Part shown: one piece after another, positions 14,492-25,650 of the stretch
Layout of the letters: each line of letters opens with the position of its first letter
Position numbering within the stretch: the stretch's first letter is position 1
NCBI GenBank assembly: GCA_021783435.1
Contig: JAJXUC010000030.1
Coordinates: forward strand, 1 to 29,551
Direction: 5' to 3'
From: Pseudomonadota bacterium
GTDB taxonomy: Bacteria > Pseudomonadota > Gammaproteobacteria > Burkholderiales > Burkholderiaceae
DNA: 29,551 nt
Notes under the pieces: generated by a model
What the model was told of the DNA's origin: nothing
Seen by the model: only the letters and a program-made list of their open reading frames with translations
Database searches by the model: none
Position numbers and translations under genes: made by a program

Positions 14492-16780
14492 TCAATTCAC
14501 CGGCGTGAGCTTGGCGATGTTGAGCGCCAGCCACTTGGGGCCATGACGATGGAAGCGCACCTGGGCGCGCGCGTCGCTGCCCGCGCCTTCGAGCGTGAGG
14601 ATGACGCCCTCGCCGAACTTGGTGTGGAACACCGACTGGCCGACGCGCAAGCCATGCGACGGGGCCGAAACCGGCGCGGCAGGCGTGAAGGGCACCGCGG
14701 GCGTGGCGGCGGGTGCGTCGTCCCAGGCCGCACGCAGGGTCGGCCGGTAAGCACCGCCGAAGCCGCCCGCGCCTGTCTTGGGCGACAGCCACTTCAGCGT
14801 GTCCTCGGGCAACTCGTCGAAAAACCGGCTGCGCAGGTTGTAGCGCGTCTGCCCGTGCAGGATGCGGCTTTGCGCATGGCTCAGGTACAGGCGCTTGCGC
14901 GCGCGCGTGATGGCCACATACATCAGCCGCCGCTCTTCCTCCACGCCGTCGGCCTCGTTCATCGCGTTTTCGTGCGGGAACAAGCCCTCCTCCAGCCCGG
15001 TGATGAACACGGCATCGAACTCCAGGCCCTTGGCGGCATGCACCGTCATCATCTGCACCGCGTCCTGCCCAGCCTGCGCCTGGTTGTCGCCAGCCTCCAA
15101 GGCTGCATGCGTGAGAAAGGCCGTCAGCGGCGACAGCGTTTCGCCGGTGGCCGGGTCGATGGCCTGCAGGTTCTGCAGTGCCTGCCCGGACAGCGCTTGC
15201 TCGCGCAGGGCCTCGGCGTCCAGGCCGAAACCTTCCTGCGTGACGAAGGCGGTGGCGGCGTTGATCAGTTCCTCCAGATTCTCCACGCGGTCCTGCCCGT
15301 CACGCTCGGCGCGGTAGTGTTCCAAGAGGCCCGAAATGTCGAGCGCATGCCGCACCAGGTCCGGCAGCGACATCGCCGCACAATCGACGCGGGCACGGGC
15401 CAGCATGTCCACGAAAGCCTGCAGGCTGGCGGCGCCTCGGCCGCCGAGCGCGGAGATCGCGTCAGTCAACGGAACTTGGCGCAGGCGCGCTGCGTCCTGC
15501 AACTGCTCCAGGGTGCGCGCGCCGATGCCGCGCGGCGGAAAGTTCACCACGCGCAGAAAGGCCGTGTCGTCGTGGGGATTGTCGAGCAGGCGCAGATAGG
15601 CCAGCGCGTGCTTGATTTCGGCGCGCTCGAAAAAACGCAGACCGCCGTACACGCGGTAAGGAATGGCGGCGTTGAACAACGCGCCCTCAATCACCCGCGA
15701 CTGCGCGTTGGAGCGGTACAGCAGCGCGATCTGGCCGCGCGTGTAGCCGTCCCGCAGCAGCAGGCGGATCTCCTCCACCAGCCACAGCGCCTCCTGCTGG
15801 TCGGTCGGTTGCTCGATGACCCGCACCGGCTCGCCGGCGCCAGCCTCGGTGCGCAGGTTCTTGCCCAGGCGCCGCGCATTGTGGGCGATGAGGGCGTTGG
15901 CGGTCTCCAGGATGTTGGCGTGCGAGCGGTAGTTGTGCTCCAGCTTGATGAGATGGTGCACATGGAACTCGCGCTGGTAGTCGTCCATATTGCCGACGTT
16001 GGCGCCGCGGAAGGCGTAGATGCTCTGGTCGTCGTCCCCCACCGCGAGCACGGCCGAAGGCTGCGCCTCGTTCGGCCCGGCCAGCAGCTTGAGCCACTGG
16101 TACTGCAGGCGGTTGGTGTCCTGGAACTCGTCGATCAGGATGTGGCGAAAGCGCGCGCGGTAATGCTGGCGGATCTCGGCATGGTCGCGCAGCACCTCGT
16201 AGGTGCGCAGCAGCAGTTCGGCGAAGTCGGCCACGCCCTCGCGCTGGCACTGCGCCTCGTAGGCGGCGTAGATCTCGGCCATCAGCCGGCTCTGGGCGTC
16301 GCGCACCTCGCAGTCCTTCGCGCGCATGCCCTGCTCCTTGCAGCCGTTGATGAACCATTGCACCTGCTTCGGCGGCGCGCGCTGCTCGTCCACGTTGAGG
16401 GTCTTGAGCAGGCGCTTGACGGCGGAAAGCTGGTCCTGCGTGTCCAGGATCTGGAAGGTCTGCGGCAAGGCTGCCACCTTCCAGTGCGCGCGCAGAAAAC
16501 GGTTGCACAGGCCGTGGAAGGTGCCCACCCACATGCCACGCACCGGCATGGGCAGCATGGCCGACAGCCGGGTGAGCATCTCCTTGGCCGCCTTGTTGGT
16601 GAAGGTCACGGCCAGGATTCCGGCTGGCGAGGCCTGGCCGGTGCCGATCAGCCAGGCGATGCGGGTGGTGAGCACCCGGGTCTTGCCGCTGCCGGCGCCG
16701 GCCAGGATGAGGGCGTTTTCGGCGGGCAGCGTGACGGCGGCGAGCTGTTCGGGATTGAGATGAGCCAGCAGATCGGACAT
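14492..16780 (-). CDS. uvrD: UvrD/Rep-type DNA helicase II
   Basis: 762-residue superfamily 1A 3'-5' helicase acting in nucleotide excision and mismatch repair. Seen: motif I GAGSGKT (28-34), motif Ia TFTNKAA, motif II DEFQDT (217-222), motif III VGDDDQSIYAFRGA, motif IV region ALLYRSNAQSR, motif V VHAAKGLEFDAVF and motif VI EERRLMYVAITRARK. The C-terminus (VFHTKFGEGVI, VRFHRHGPKWL) is the Tudor-like tail characteristic of UvrD/PcrA and absent from Rep, supporting uvrD. The ATG at 16780 has no Shine-Dalgarno; a TAGAAT sits only 6 nt upstream. No LexA-type palindrome was seen. Confidence 0.95.
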   Translation of the reverse strand: MSDLLAHLNPEQLAAVTLPAENALILAGAGSGKTRVLTTRIAWLIGTGQASPAGILAVTFTNKAAKEMLTRLSAMLPMPVRGMWVGTFHGLCNRFLRAHWKVAALPQTFQILDTQDQLSAVKRLLKTLNVDEQRAPPKQVQWFINGCKEQGMRAKDCEVRDAQSRLMAEIYAAYEAQCQREGVADFAELLLRTYEVLRDHAEIRQHYRARFRHILIDEFQDTNRLQYQWLKLLAGPNEAQPSAVLAVGDDDQSIYAFRGANVGNMDDYQREFHVHHLIKLEHNYRSHANILETANALIAHNARRLGKNLRTEAGAGEPVRVIEQPTDQQEALWLVEEIRLLLRDGYTRGQIALLYRSNAQSRVIEGALFNAAIPYRVYGGLRFFERAEIKHALAYLRLLDNPHDDTAFLRVVNFPPRGIGARTLEQLQDAARLRQVPLTDAISALGGRGAASLQAFVDMLARARVDCAAMSLPDLVRHALDISGLLEHYRAERDGQDRVENLEELINAATAFVTQEGFGLDAEALREQALSGQALQNLQAIDPATGETLSPLTAFLTHAALEAGDNQAQAGQDAVQMMTVHAAKGLEFDAVFITGLEEGLFPHENAMNEADGVEEERRLMYVAITRARKRLYLSHAQSRILHGQTRYNLRSRFFDELPEDTLKWLSPKTGAGGFGGAYRPTLRAAWDDAPAATPAVPFTPAAPVSAPSHGLRVGQSVFHTKFGEGVILTLEGAGSDARAQVRFHRHGPKWLALNIAKLTPVN

Positions 16781-16786
16781 GGGTGC

Positions 16787-16792
16787 ATTCTA
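16787..16792 (-). promoter_or_regulatory. -10-like box 6 nt before uvrD ATG
   Basis: TAGAAT on the minus strand (16792-16787) ends 6 nt before the uvrD ATG at 16780, so a transcript started from it would be leaderless. No clear -35. Confidence 0.35.
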
Positions 16793-16851
16793 GGAGTGCG
16801 CGCCACGGCGCCGGAGCGTCCAGCCGCTGCGCGCCAGAGGTGCCCGGGGCC

Positions 16852-16920
16852 TACAATCGGGCACCGGGCCGCGGATTTCGCGCCCGGTTTTTTGTTGGCA
16901 CAAGGGGTCTCTGGCGAGAC
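16852..16920 (+). promoter_or_regulatory. guaC leader: -10 box, terminator-like hairpin, second hairpin
   Basis: TACAAT (16852-16857) is a good -10 match. Directly after it ACCGGGC (16863-16869) pairs with GCCCGGT (16882-16888), with an inner GCG/CGC pairing and a T6 run (16888-16893), a textbook intrinsic terminator shape. No plus-strand gene lies upstream for it to terminate. A smaller hairpin, GTCTC-TGGC-GAGAC (16907-16920), follows, then the GGGAG ribosome site (16927-16931). Confidence 0.5.
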
Positions 16921-16937
16921 TTGCGCGGGAGCGTGTT

Positions 16938-17915
16938 GTGGAGATTTTCGACTACGAGAACATTCTGCTGCTGCCCAGGCGCTGCCGGGTGGACAGCCGT
17001 GCCGCGTGCGACCCCTCGACCACCTTCGGCGGGCGCAAATTCCGCCTGCCCATCGTGCCCGCCAATATGAAGACCGTGATCGACGCGCACATCGCGCGCT
17101 GGCTGGCCGAACACGGTTATTTCTACATCCTGCACCGCTTCGACGTCGACGCCGTGGCCTTCGCCCGCCAGATGCGCGACGCCGGGCTGTTCGTGTCGAT
17201 TTCCATCGGCGTGCGGGCCGATGACGCAGCCGTGATCGGCCAGCTCGCCGCCGAGGGCGTGGGCGCCGACTACATCACCATCGACATCGCCCACGGCCAT
17301 GCCGAGAGCGTGCGGCGCATGATCGACCACATCAAGCACAAGCTGCCCGAGACTTTCGTCATCGCCGGCAATATCGGCACGCCCGAAGCCGTCATCGACC
17401 TCGAATCCTGGGGCGCCGACGCCACCAAGCTCGGCATCGGTCCGGGCAAGGTGTGCATCACCCGCATGAAAACCGGCTTCGGCACCGGCGGCTGGCAGCT
17501 CTCGGCGTTGAAGTGGTGCGCCCGCGTGGCGACCAAGCCCATCATCGCCGACGGCGGCATCCGCGAGCACGGCGACATCGCCAAGAGCATCCGCTTCGGC
17601 GCCGCGATGGTGATGATCGGCTCCATGCTGGCCGGCCACGAGGAATCCCCCGGCAAGACCGTGGAGGTCGACGGCGCGCTGTACAAGGAGTACTACGGCA
17701 GCGCCTCCGAGTTCAACAAGGGGCTGCGCCGCAACGTCGAGGGCAAGCGCATTCTCGAACCCGTCAAGGGCCGGCTGGCCGACACCCTCAAGGAAATGGA
17801 GGAAGACCTGCAAAGCTCCATCTCCTACGCTGGCGGCACCGTGCTGGCCGACATCCGCAAGGTCAACTACGTCATCCTCGGCCAGAACAACGCCGGCGAA
17901 CATCTGCTGATGTGA
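16938..17915 (+). CDS. guaC: GMP reductase
   Basis: 325-residue IMPDH/GMPR-family TIM barrel that reductively deaminates GMP to IMP with NADPH, salvaging guanine nucleotides. Seen: N-terminal [10 protein letters not shown], the catalytic loop [11 protein letters not shown] with Cys173, [11 protein letters not shown], phosphate-binding IIADGGI and [10 protein letters not shown], and flap residues [10 protein letters not shown]. It lacks the CBS domains of IMP dehydrogenase, and its length and catalytic loop resemble the shorter Gram-positive-type GMP reductase rather than the about 347-residue enteric GuaC. The start is GTG at 16938 with GGGAG 6 nt upstream; there is no in-frame ATG nearby. 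valS follows after 46 nt. Confidence 0.92.
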   Translation: MEIFDYENILLLPRRCRVDSRAACDPSTTFGGRKFRLPIVPANMKTVIDAHIARWLAEHGYFYILHRFDVDAVAFARQMRDAGLFVSISIGVRADDAAVIGQLAAEGVGADYITIDIAHGHAESVRRMIDHIKHKLPETFVIAGNIGTPEAVIDLESWGADATKLGIGPGKVCITRMKTGFGTGGWQLSALKWCARVATKPIIADGGIREHGDIAKSIRFGAAMVMIGSMLAGHEESPGKTVEVDGALYKEYYGSASEFNKGLRRNVEGKRILEPVKGRLADTLKEMEEDLQSSISYAGGTVLADIRKVNYVILGQNNAGEHLLM

Positions 17916-17961
17916 CCCGCACGCACGACGAACACCCCGCATTCCCCACACCCAAGCCTTC

Positions 17962-20790
<2,829 letters not shown>

Positions 20791-20897
20791 GGGCAGCACA
20801 CCAAGCAGGCCATGGGGGTGGTCTGCGTTCCGGGGATGGCGCCGTCATGGACGGTCGCTATCCTGTGTTTCAACAAACCTGCGGAGAATTCAAGCCC

Positions 20898-21773
<876 letters not shown>

Positions 21774-21790
21774 GGCGGGGACAGCCCGCG

Positions 21791-21812
21791 CCCGGTGTTC
21801 TGAAACACCGGG
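21791..21812. terminator. Convergent terminator galU / tusA
   Basis: CCCGGTGTT (21791-21799) pairs perfectly with AACACCGGG (21804-21812) around a CTGA loop. It lies 18 nt after the galU stop and abuts the tusA stop on the other strand. No long T-tract on either side. Likely shared by both genes. Confidence 0.6.
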
Positions 21813-21814
21813 TC

Positions 21815-22057
21815 TCAGCGCCGACGCAGCACGTGGGCAAAGCCCGCGTCGGCCTCTTTCTGCTCGACCAGTTCGTTGCCGGTCTGCCGCGCGAAGGCCT
21901 GGAAGTCCCGCACCGAGCCGGGGTCGGTCGCCAGCACGCGCAGCAACTGCCCACTTTGCATGCCCGCCAAGGCCTTCTTGGCCTTGAGGATGGGCAACGG
22001 GCAGTTCAAGCCGCGCGCGTCCACTTCCACATCAGCCTTCTCCGCCGCTGCGTTCAT
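21815..22057 (-). CDS. tusA: TusA/SirA-family sulfur carrier protein
   Basis: 80 residues from the ATG at 22057. Seen: the family signature DARGLNCPLPILKAKKAL with the CPxP motif whose first Cys carries persulfide sulfur, and LRVLATDPGSVRDF. Members deliver sulfur in tRNA 2-thiolation, molybdenum cofactor synthesis and, in sulfur oxidisers, in sulfane-sulfur oxidation. Here it is monocistronic, next to an iron transporter remnant and 0.5 kb from tsdA, so it may be a housekeeping or a dissimilatory carrier; the sequence does not decide. A GTG at 22063 is an alternative start and is better spaced from AAGGGGA (5 nt versus 11 nt for the ATG). Confidence 0.92.
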   Translation of the reverse strand: MNAAAEKADVEVDARGLNCPLPILKAKKALAGMQSGQLLRVLATDPGSVRDFQAFARQTGNELVEQKEADAGFAHVLRRR

Positions 22058-22091
22058 GTCCACGGTCGTCCCCTTGTGTTGTCGTCGTCAT

Positions 22092-22120
22092 GTTCAATAT
22101 CGCGATTCTAAAAGTTCAAT
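22092..22120 (-). promoter_or_regulatory. Direct repeat and palindrome upstream of tusA
   Basis: GTTCAAT occurs at 22092-22098 and 22114-22120, a 22-bp period (about two helical turns), flanking the palindrome ATCGCGAT (22099-22106). On the minus strand TAGAAT (22111-22106) is a possible -10. This could be an operator for tusA; no regulator is known from the sequence. Confidence 0.3.
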
Positions 22121-22150
22121 GGCCGCGCGAATGTGTCGGACCGACAATAG

Positions 22151-22505
22151 CCAACCTTTCTGGTGGGGCTGGCCGCCGCCATCGGCGCCGGCATCAGCAG
22201 GCGTTCGCCGAGGCGTTGCCCGATGACGGGGCGCTGACCGGCCGTGGCAGCCCGGTGCTGCGGGGCGGCGTCACCAGCCTGTGACAACCCTGGGCGGCCT
22301 CGGGCACACACTGCCCTATCTGATCCCGCAATTCCACATCGCCACAGCCATCGCCGTCGCGATCGTGATCGTGATCGCCAAACTCGGTCTCATCGCCTGG
22401 GTGCGCAAGCGCTACATGGACACGTCCTTCGGTCTGGCGGTGCTGCAGGTGATCGTGGGTGGCGCGCTCGTCTTCACCGTTGGCGTTCTCATCGGCAACG
22501 CCTAG
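22151..22505 (+). pseudogene. Remnant of VIT/CCC1-type (MbfA-like) iron transporter
   Basis: C-terminal wreck of a vacuolar-iron-transporter-family membrane protein, resembling the VIT half of MbfA/erythrin-VIT proteins. Three frames read in order give the family pattern: FLVGLAAAIGAGIS (22157-22198), then QAFAEALPDDGALTGRGSP and GGVTSL (about 22198-22280), then TTLGGLGHTLPYLIPQFHIA to the end (22284-22505, two membrane segments, RYMDT). Each junction is explained by a single missing base, near 22198 (a C) and near 22280 (a G). The N-terminal part is gone; a TAG at 22148 in the first frame marks the break near 22150. The last 74 codons could be read from GTG 22281 but would give only a fragment. 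Family assignment is from remembered motifs. Confidence 0.75.
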
Positions 22506-22598
22506 CGTCCACGCGCCCAAGGTTGCCGGGAGCATGCCATCGCCCCCGGACAAATACGCCCATCTTGCCGGCCGATGAAGGGCCGACATCGTCGCCGC

Positions 22599-23513
22599 TC
22601 ATGGAATCAGATGGTCGCCGCGAATGGTGTCGACATCCAGGCCGAACATCTTGAAATTGCTGCGCACCGTGTGCTTTTCTTCCAGCACCTTGGAGTTGTA
22701 GTAGCCCATCTCACTACGCGGCAGCAAATGGTCCTGCAGGTTGAAGTTCGGCCTGGGCTGCGCGTCGACGTACAGCGTGACGTCCACCGCCTCCTGCTTG
22801 GTCAGATTCGCATTGCCGAGCGGCATGTTGGATTCGACCCAGCTGGCCATTTTGTTGAGCTTGCTCATGCCCGCGCCCGTGTTGTAGCTGTCCTGGCCCC
22901 AAAGCGGCGGGAAATTCCCGACGCCCTGACCATTCTCGGCGTGGCAGGCCAGGCATTTCTGCTGGTAGACCTTCTGCCCGTTCACGTAGTTCTCGTGCGT
23001 CGCCTGCTTGATGAGCGGCATCACGTCCTTGTCCGGCCAGGTGGCGGCGAAGTATGGCGTGACTGGTTTCTTGGCGTTCATCTTCATCGGCAGGCCCTCC
23101 GACAACCAGGTGATATAGGTCGCCATGGCGATCGAGGCTTCGGTGTCGATGATCGGACGCTTGCCGTTCATGCTGCGCATGAAGCAGTTGTTGATGCGAT
23201 CTTGCAGCGTCTGCACGGTTTTCTCACGCCCTGAAAACGCGGGAAACGCGGTGGCCGTGCCGATGAAGGTGCCGATGGTCTTGGAGCGACCGCCCTCGAG
23301 GTGGCAACTCGTGCACTGGAGCTTGTTGCCGACCAGATCCTTGGTCAGCGGCTGGGTGTTGGTATGCATGACGATGTCCTCGCCGAGCTTGACCATGCGC
23401 CCAAGCTCCCCCTCCGGGTATTGCGTCGGCGGGTTCGGAACCTGGGCCGATCCCGCCGCCAGAGCCTGGCCTGCCACCGTCAACGCGAACATCGCGACCC
23501 ACTGTGCTTTCAT
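22599..23513 (-). CDS. tsdA: Di-haem thiosulfate dehydrogenase TsdA-like cytochrome c
   Basis: 304-residue periplasmic cytochrome with signal peptide (cleavage near GQALA-A, residue 19). Seen: haem motifs CTSCH (67-71) and CLACH (187-191), each in its own cytochrome c domain. Between them, RINNCFMRSMNGK carries Cys110, at the place of the unusual axial Cys ligand that marks TsdA. TsdA oxidises two thiosulfates to tetrathionate or runs the reverse. ESNMPLG (Asn229-Met230) is a likely haem-2 distal ligand position. Start ATG at 23513 with GGGGAA 5 nt upstream; the frame is open upstream without a signal peptide. No tsdB-like cytochrome gene is adjacent, so the electron acceptor is encoded elsewhere. 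Confidence 0.88.
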   Translation of the reverse strand: MKAQWVAMFALTVAGQALAAGSAQVPNPPTQYPEGELGRMVKLGEDIVMHTNTQPLTKDLVGNKLQCTSCHLEGGRSKTIGTFIGTATAFPAFSGREKTVQTLQDRINNCFMRSMNGKRPIIDTEASIAMATYITWLSEGLPMKMNAKKPVTPYFAATWPDKDVMPLIKQATHENYVNGQKVYQQKCLACHAENGQGVGNFPPLWGQDSYNTGAGMSKLNKMASWVESNMPLGNANLTKQEAVDVTLYVDAQPRPNFNLQDHLLPRSEMGYYNSKVLEEKHTVRSNFKMFGLDVDTIRGDHLIP

Positions 23514-23779
23514 TTCATTTCCCCATGGTTGTTTCCGCAGATGTCTCCTCCACGGGACCTGAAATTTTTCGTGTGGAACGGCAAAAACCGGACAACGCAT
23601 GCCTGTTTCGCCGCCCACCTTGGCCCTTGGCACCCTGCGCAACGTGCTGAACTCAGTCTAGGGATGCGCAAGATGTTTCCATTTGCGTCACGTCAACCAT
23701 TCGCGGTGTTGTGTCCATGGAGTCACAAACACGCTCCCCGCCTTGGGCCCGGAATGGTTGCAGTTTTCTGCGGCAAGGT
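23514..23779. other. Intergenic region upstream of tsdA
   Basis: 266 nt between the tsdA start and the end of the EamA gene on the same strand. It has no ORF of note and no convincing hairpin terminator. On the minus strand TAGACT with an upstream TGGAAA is the best but weak promoter candidate. Nothing else was identified. Confidence 0.5.
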
Positions 23780-24886
23780 TCAGCCGTGGCGATGGCGGTG
23801 ATGCATGTCCGGGAAATGCGCGTGGCTGTGGGTGACCGGGGCATGGGCATGCGGATGGCTGTGCCGCGTGCCAGGCGGCAGCGCGGGTTCGTGGGCGTGG
23901 TCATGGTGGCCGTCGTCACGCGGACCGCCGTGGACATGGCTGTGGTCGTGCGTCAGCGTCCTATGCGTATGAAGGTGCGCATGGCGCTCGCTCACGTGCA
24001 GCCAGACGCCCAGCGCCATCAGCAGCCCGGCCAGCAGCAGCGGTATCGTCAGCGGTTCGCCCAGCAGCAACACGGCCAGCAGCGCGCCGAAAAACGGCGC
24101 CACCGAAAAATAGGCTCCTGTGCGCGCCGTGCCCAGTTGCCGCAGCGCCACGACGAACAACACCAGGCTGACGCCATAGCTGGCAAAGCCCAGCGCAGCC
24201 GCCATCGCGGCCACGTCCGGCTGCGGCAGGCGGGCTCCCAGGAACAAGGCCAGCAGAAGATTGGTGGCGCCCGCCGTCAGACCCTTGGTCATGGCAATGA
24301 AACCAGCATCGGCCAACGCCACCTTGCGCGTGAGATTGTTGTCCAGACCCCAGCCCAGACAGGCGCCGAGCACGGCGATCACAGGCCAGAGCGCGCTCCA
24401 GTGCAGGCGCGCGCCCTCTTGCGGCCAGCTCAGCACCAGGCCGCCCGCCACGATGGCCAGCATGCCCAGCGCGATGCGGCGATCGACGTTCTCGCGAAAC
24501 ACGAACCAGGCCAGCAAGGCGGTGAACACGCCTTCGGCGTTGAGCAGCAGCGAGGCTCCCGTGGCTGGCATGGCAGACAGTCCGAACATCAGCAGCACGG
24601 GTGCCGCCACGCCGCCCGCCAGAATGGCACCGGCCAGCCATGGCCATTCGCCCCGCTGCAGACGCGCGCGGGGCGCATCCGGGTGGCGCAGGCGCCGCAC
24701 GCCGAGCCATGTCGCCAAACCCAGGCCGGAGCCGAGGTAAAGCAGCGCCGCCAGCATCCAGGGGCTGGTTTCGGCCAGCAGCAGCTTGGCCAGCGGGGTG
24801 CTGGCACCGAACAGCAGCGCCGCCAGCATGGCGGTGGCGATGCCCGACGACTGGGCCAGGGACAGCGGGGTTTTGGATATCGGCAT
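23780..24886 (-). CDS. EamA/DMT-family transporter with His-rich C-terminal tail
   Basis: 368 residues. The first about 295 form a ten-helix drug/metabolite transporter with two EamA repeats (TAMLAALLFGASTPLAKLLL near residue 18; VIAVLGACLGWGLDNNLTRK in the second half). The last 72 residues (297-368) are cytoplasmic or periplasmic tail containing 24 histidines, mostly as HxH pairs with Asp, Pro and Arg. Such tails bind Ni, Co or Zn in other transporters, so a metal-linked role is possible; the substrate is unknown. The ATG at 24886 has no strong ribosome site. It is divergent from the ArgO-like gene. Confidence 0.88.
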   Translation of the reverse strand: MPISKTPLSLAQSSGIATAMLAALLFGASTPLAKLLLAETSPWMLAALLYLGSGLGLATWLGVRRLRHPDAPRARLQRGEWPWLAGAILAGGVAAPVLLMFGLSAMPATGASLLLNAEGVFTALLAWFVFRENVDRRIALGMLAIVAGGLVLSWPQEGARLHWSALWPVIAVLGACLGWGLDNNLTRKVALADAGFIAMTKGLTAGATNLLLALFLGARLPQPDVAAMAAALGFASYGVSLVLFVVALRQLGTARTGAYFSVAPFFGALLAVLLLGEPLTIPLLLAGLLMALGVWLHVSERHAHLHTHRTLTHDHSHVHGGPRDDGHHDHAHEPALPPGTRHSHPHAHAPVTHSHAHFPDMHHRHRHG

Positions 24887-25020
24887 GCGGTGCGCTCAGC
24901 GGGGTGGGCACAGAACGAGAAAAGCCTCGCCTGCGAGAATAGGCGATTCAGCCCGGGCCGGCCCGATACGGCGCATTCCCCCATGCTTTCGGCACCGGCT
25001 CTTGCCGTTTCGCCCGCCCC

Positions 25021-25635
25021 ATGCACACGAACGCCTCAACCTACTTCTACGGGTTTTCTCTCGGCTTATCCCTGATCCTGGCCATCGGCGCGCAAAACGC
25101 CTTCGTGCTCAAGCAGGGACTCAAAGGTGAGCATGTGTTCTGGGTCAGCCTGACCTGCGCGGCCTCGGATGCCGTATTGATTGCCGCCGGCGTTTCCGGT
25201 TTTCATGGCCTCATCCTGCGCGCGCCCTGGCTGGAGTCTGCCAGCCGTTATGCCGGCGCGGCCTTCCTGCTGTGGTATGGAGGGCGCAGCCTGCTGGGTG
25301 CCCTCAAGTCTTCGTCCGCGCTGCACCCCATGGGGGCAGACCCGGCAACGATCTGGCAGACACTCGCCGCATGCCTGGCCTTCACGTTCCTGAATCCGCA
25401 CGTGTATTTGGATACGCTGCTGCTGATCGGGTCCGTCTCGACCCAGTTTCCCGGACACGGATTCGAATTCGGCCTGGGCGCGGCGTCGGCCTCGTTCGTC
25501 TTCTTCTTCGCCCTGGGTTACGGCGCGCGCCTGCTGCGGCCGCTGTTCCAGAAACCCCGAACGTGGCAGGCGCTGGACCTGGTCATCGGCCTGACCATGT
25601 GGAGCCTGGCCTACGGCCTGCTGCGCGGAAGCTGA
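25021..25635 (+). CDS. LysE/ArgO-family amino acid exporter
   Basis: 204-residue inner membrane protein with about six membrane segments. Seen: the family signature SLGLSLILAIGAQNAFVLKQGL at the N-terminus and FTFLNPHVYLDTLLLIGS in the middle, both typical of ArgO/LysE, which export arginine or lysine. GAQNAFVLKQG is diagnostic of this branch rather than of RhtB. The ATG at 25021 follows a C-rich leader lacking a clear ribosome site. No LysG/ArgP regulator lies beside it; the divergent neighbour is the EamA transporter. Convergent with cysM, 15 nt apart, with no visible terminator. Confidence 0.92.
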   Translation: MHTNASTYFYGFSLGLSLILAIGAQNAFVLKQGLKGEHVFWVSLTCAASDAVLIAAGVSGFHGLILRAPWLESASRYAGAAFLLWYGGRSLLGALKSSSALHPMGADPATIWQTLAACLAFTFLNPHVYLDTLLLIGSVSTQFPGHGFEFGLGAASASFVFFFALGYGARLLRPLFQKPRTWQALDLVIGLTMWSLAYGLLRGS

Positions 25636-25650
25636 ACGCTGCCCCGCACG

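Noticed and set aside
14543..17224. Long plus-strand open frame (about 890 codons) antisense to uvrD and running into guaC
   Set aside because: No recognisable motif, low-complexity composition, and it would override two well-supported genes.
22090..22284. Small plus-strand ORF of 64 codons taken as a separate gene
   Set aside because: Its second half is the middle segment of the broken VIT-family gene; its first half is non-coding spacer.
23709..23730. TGTG-N10-CACA resembling a CRP site upstream of tsdA
   Set aside because: Spacing is two bases longer than the CRP consensus and the inner bases do not pair.
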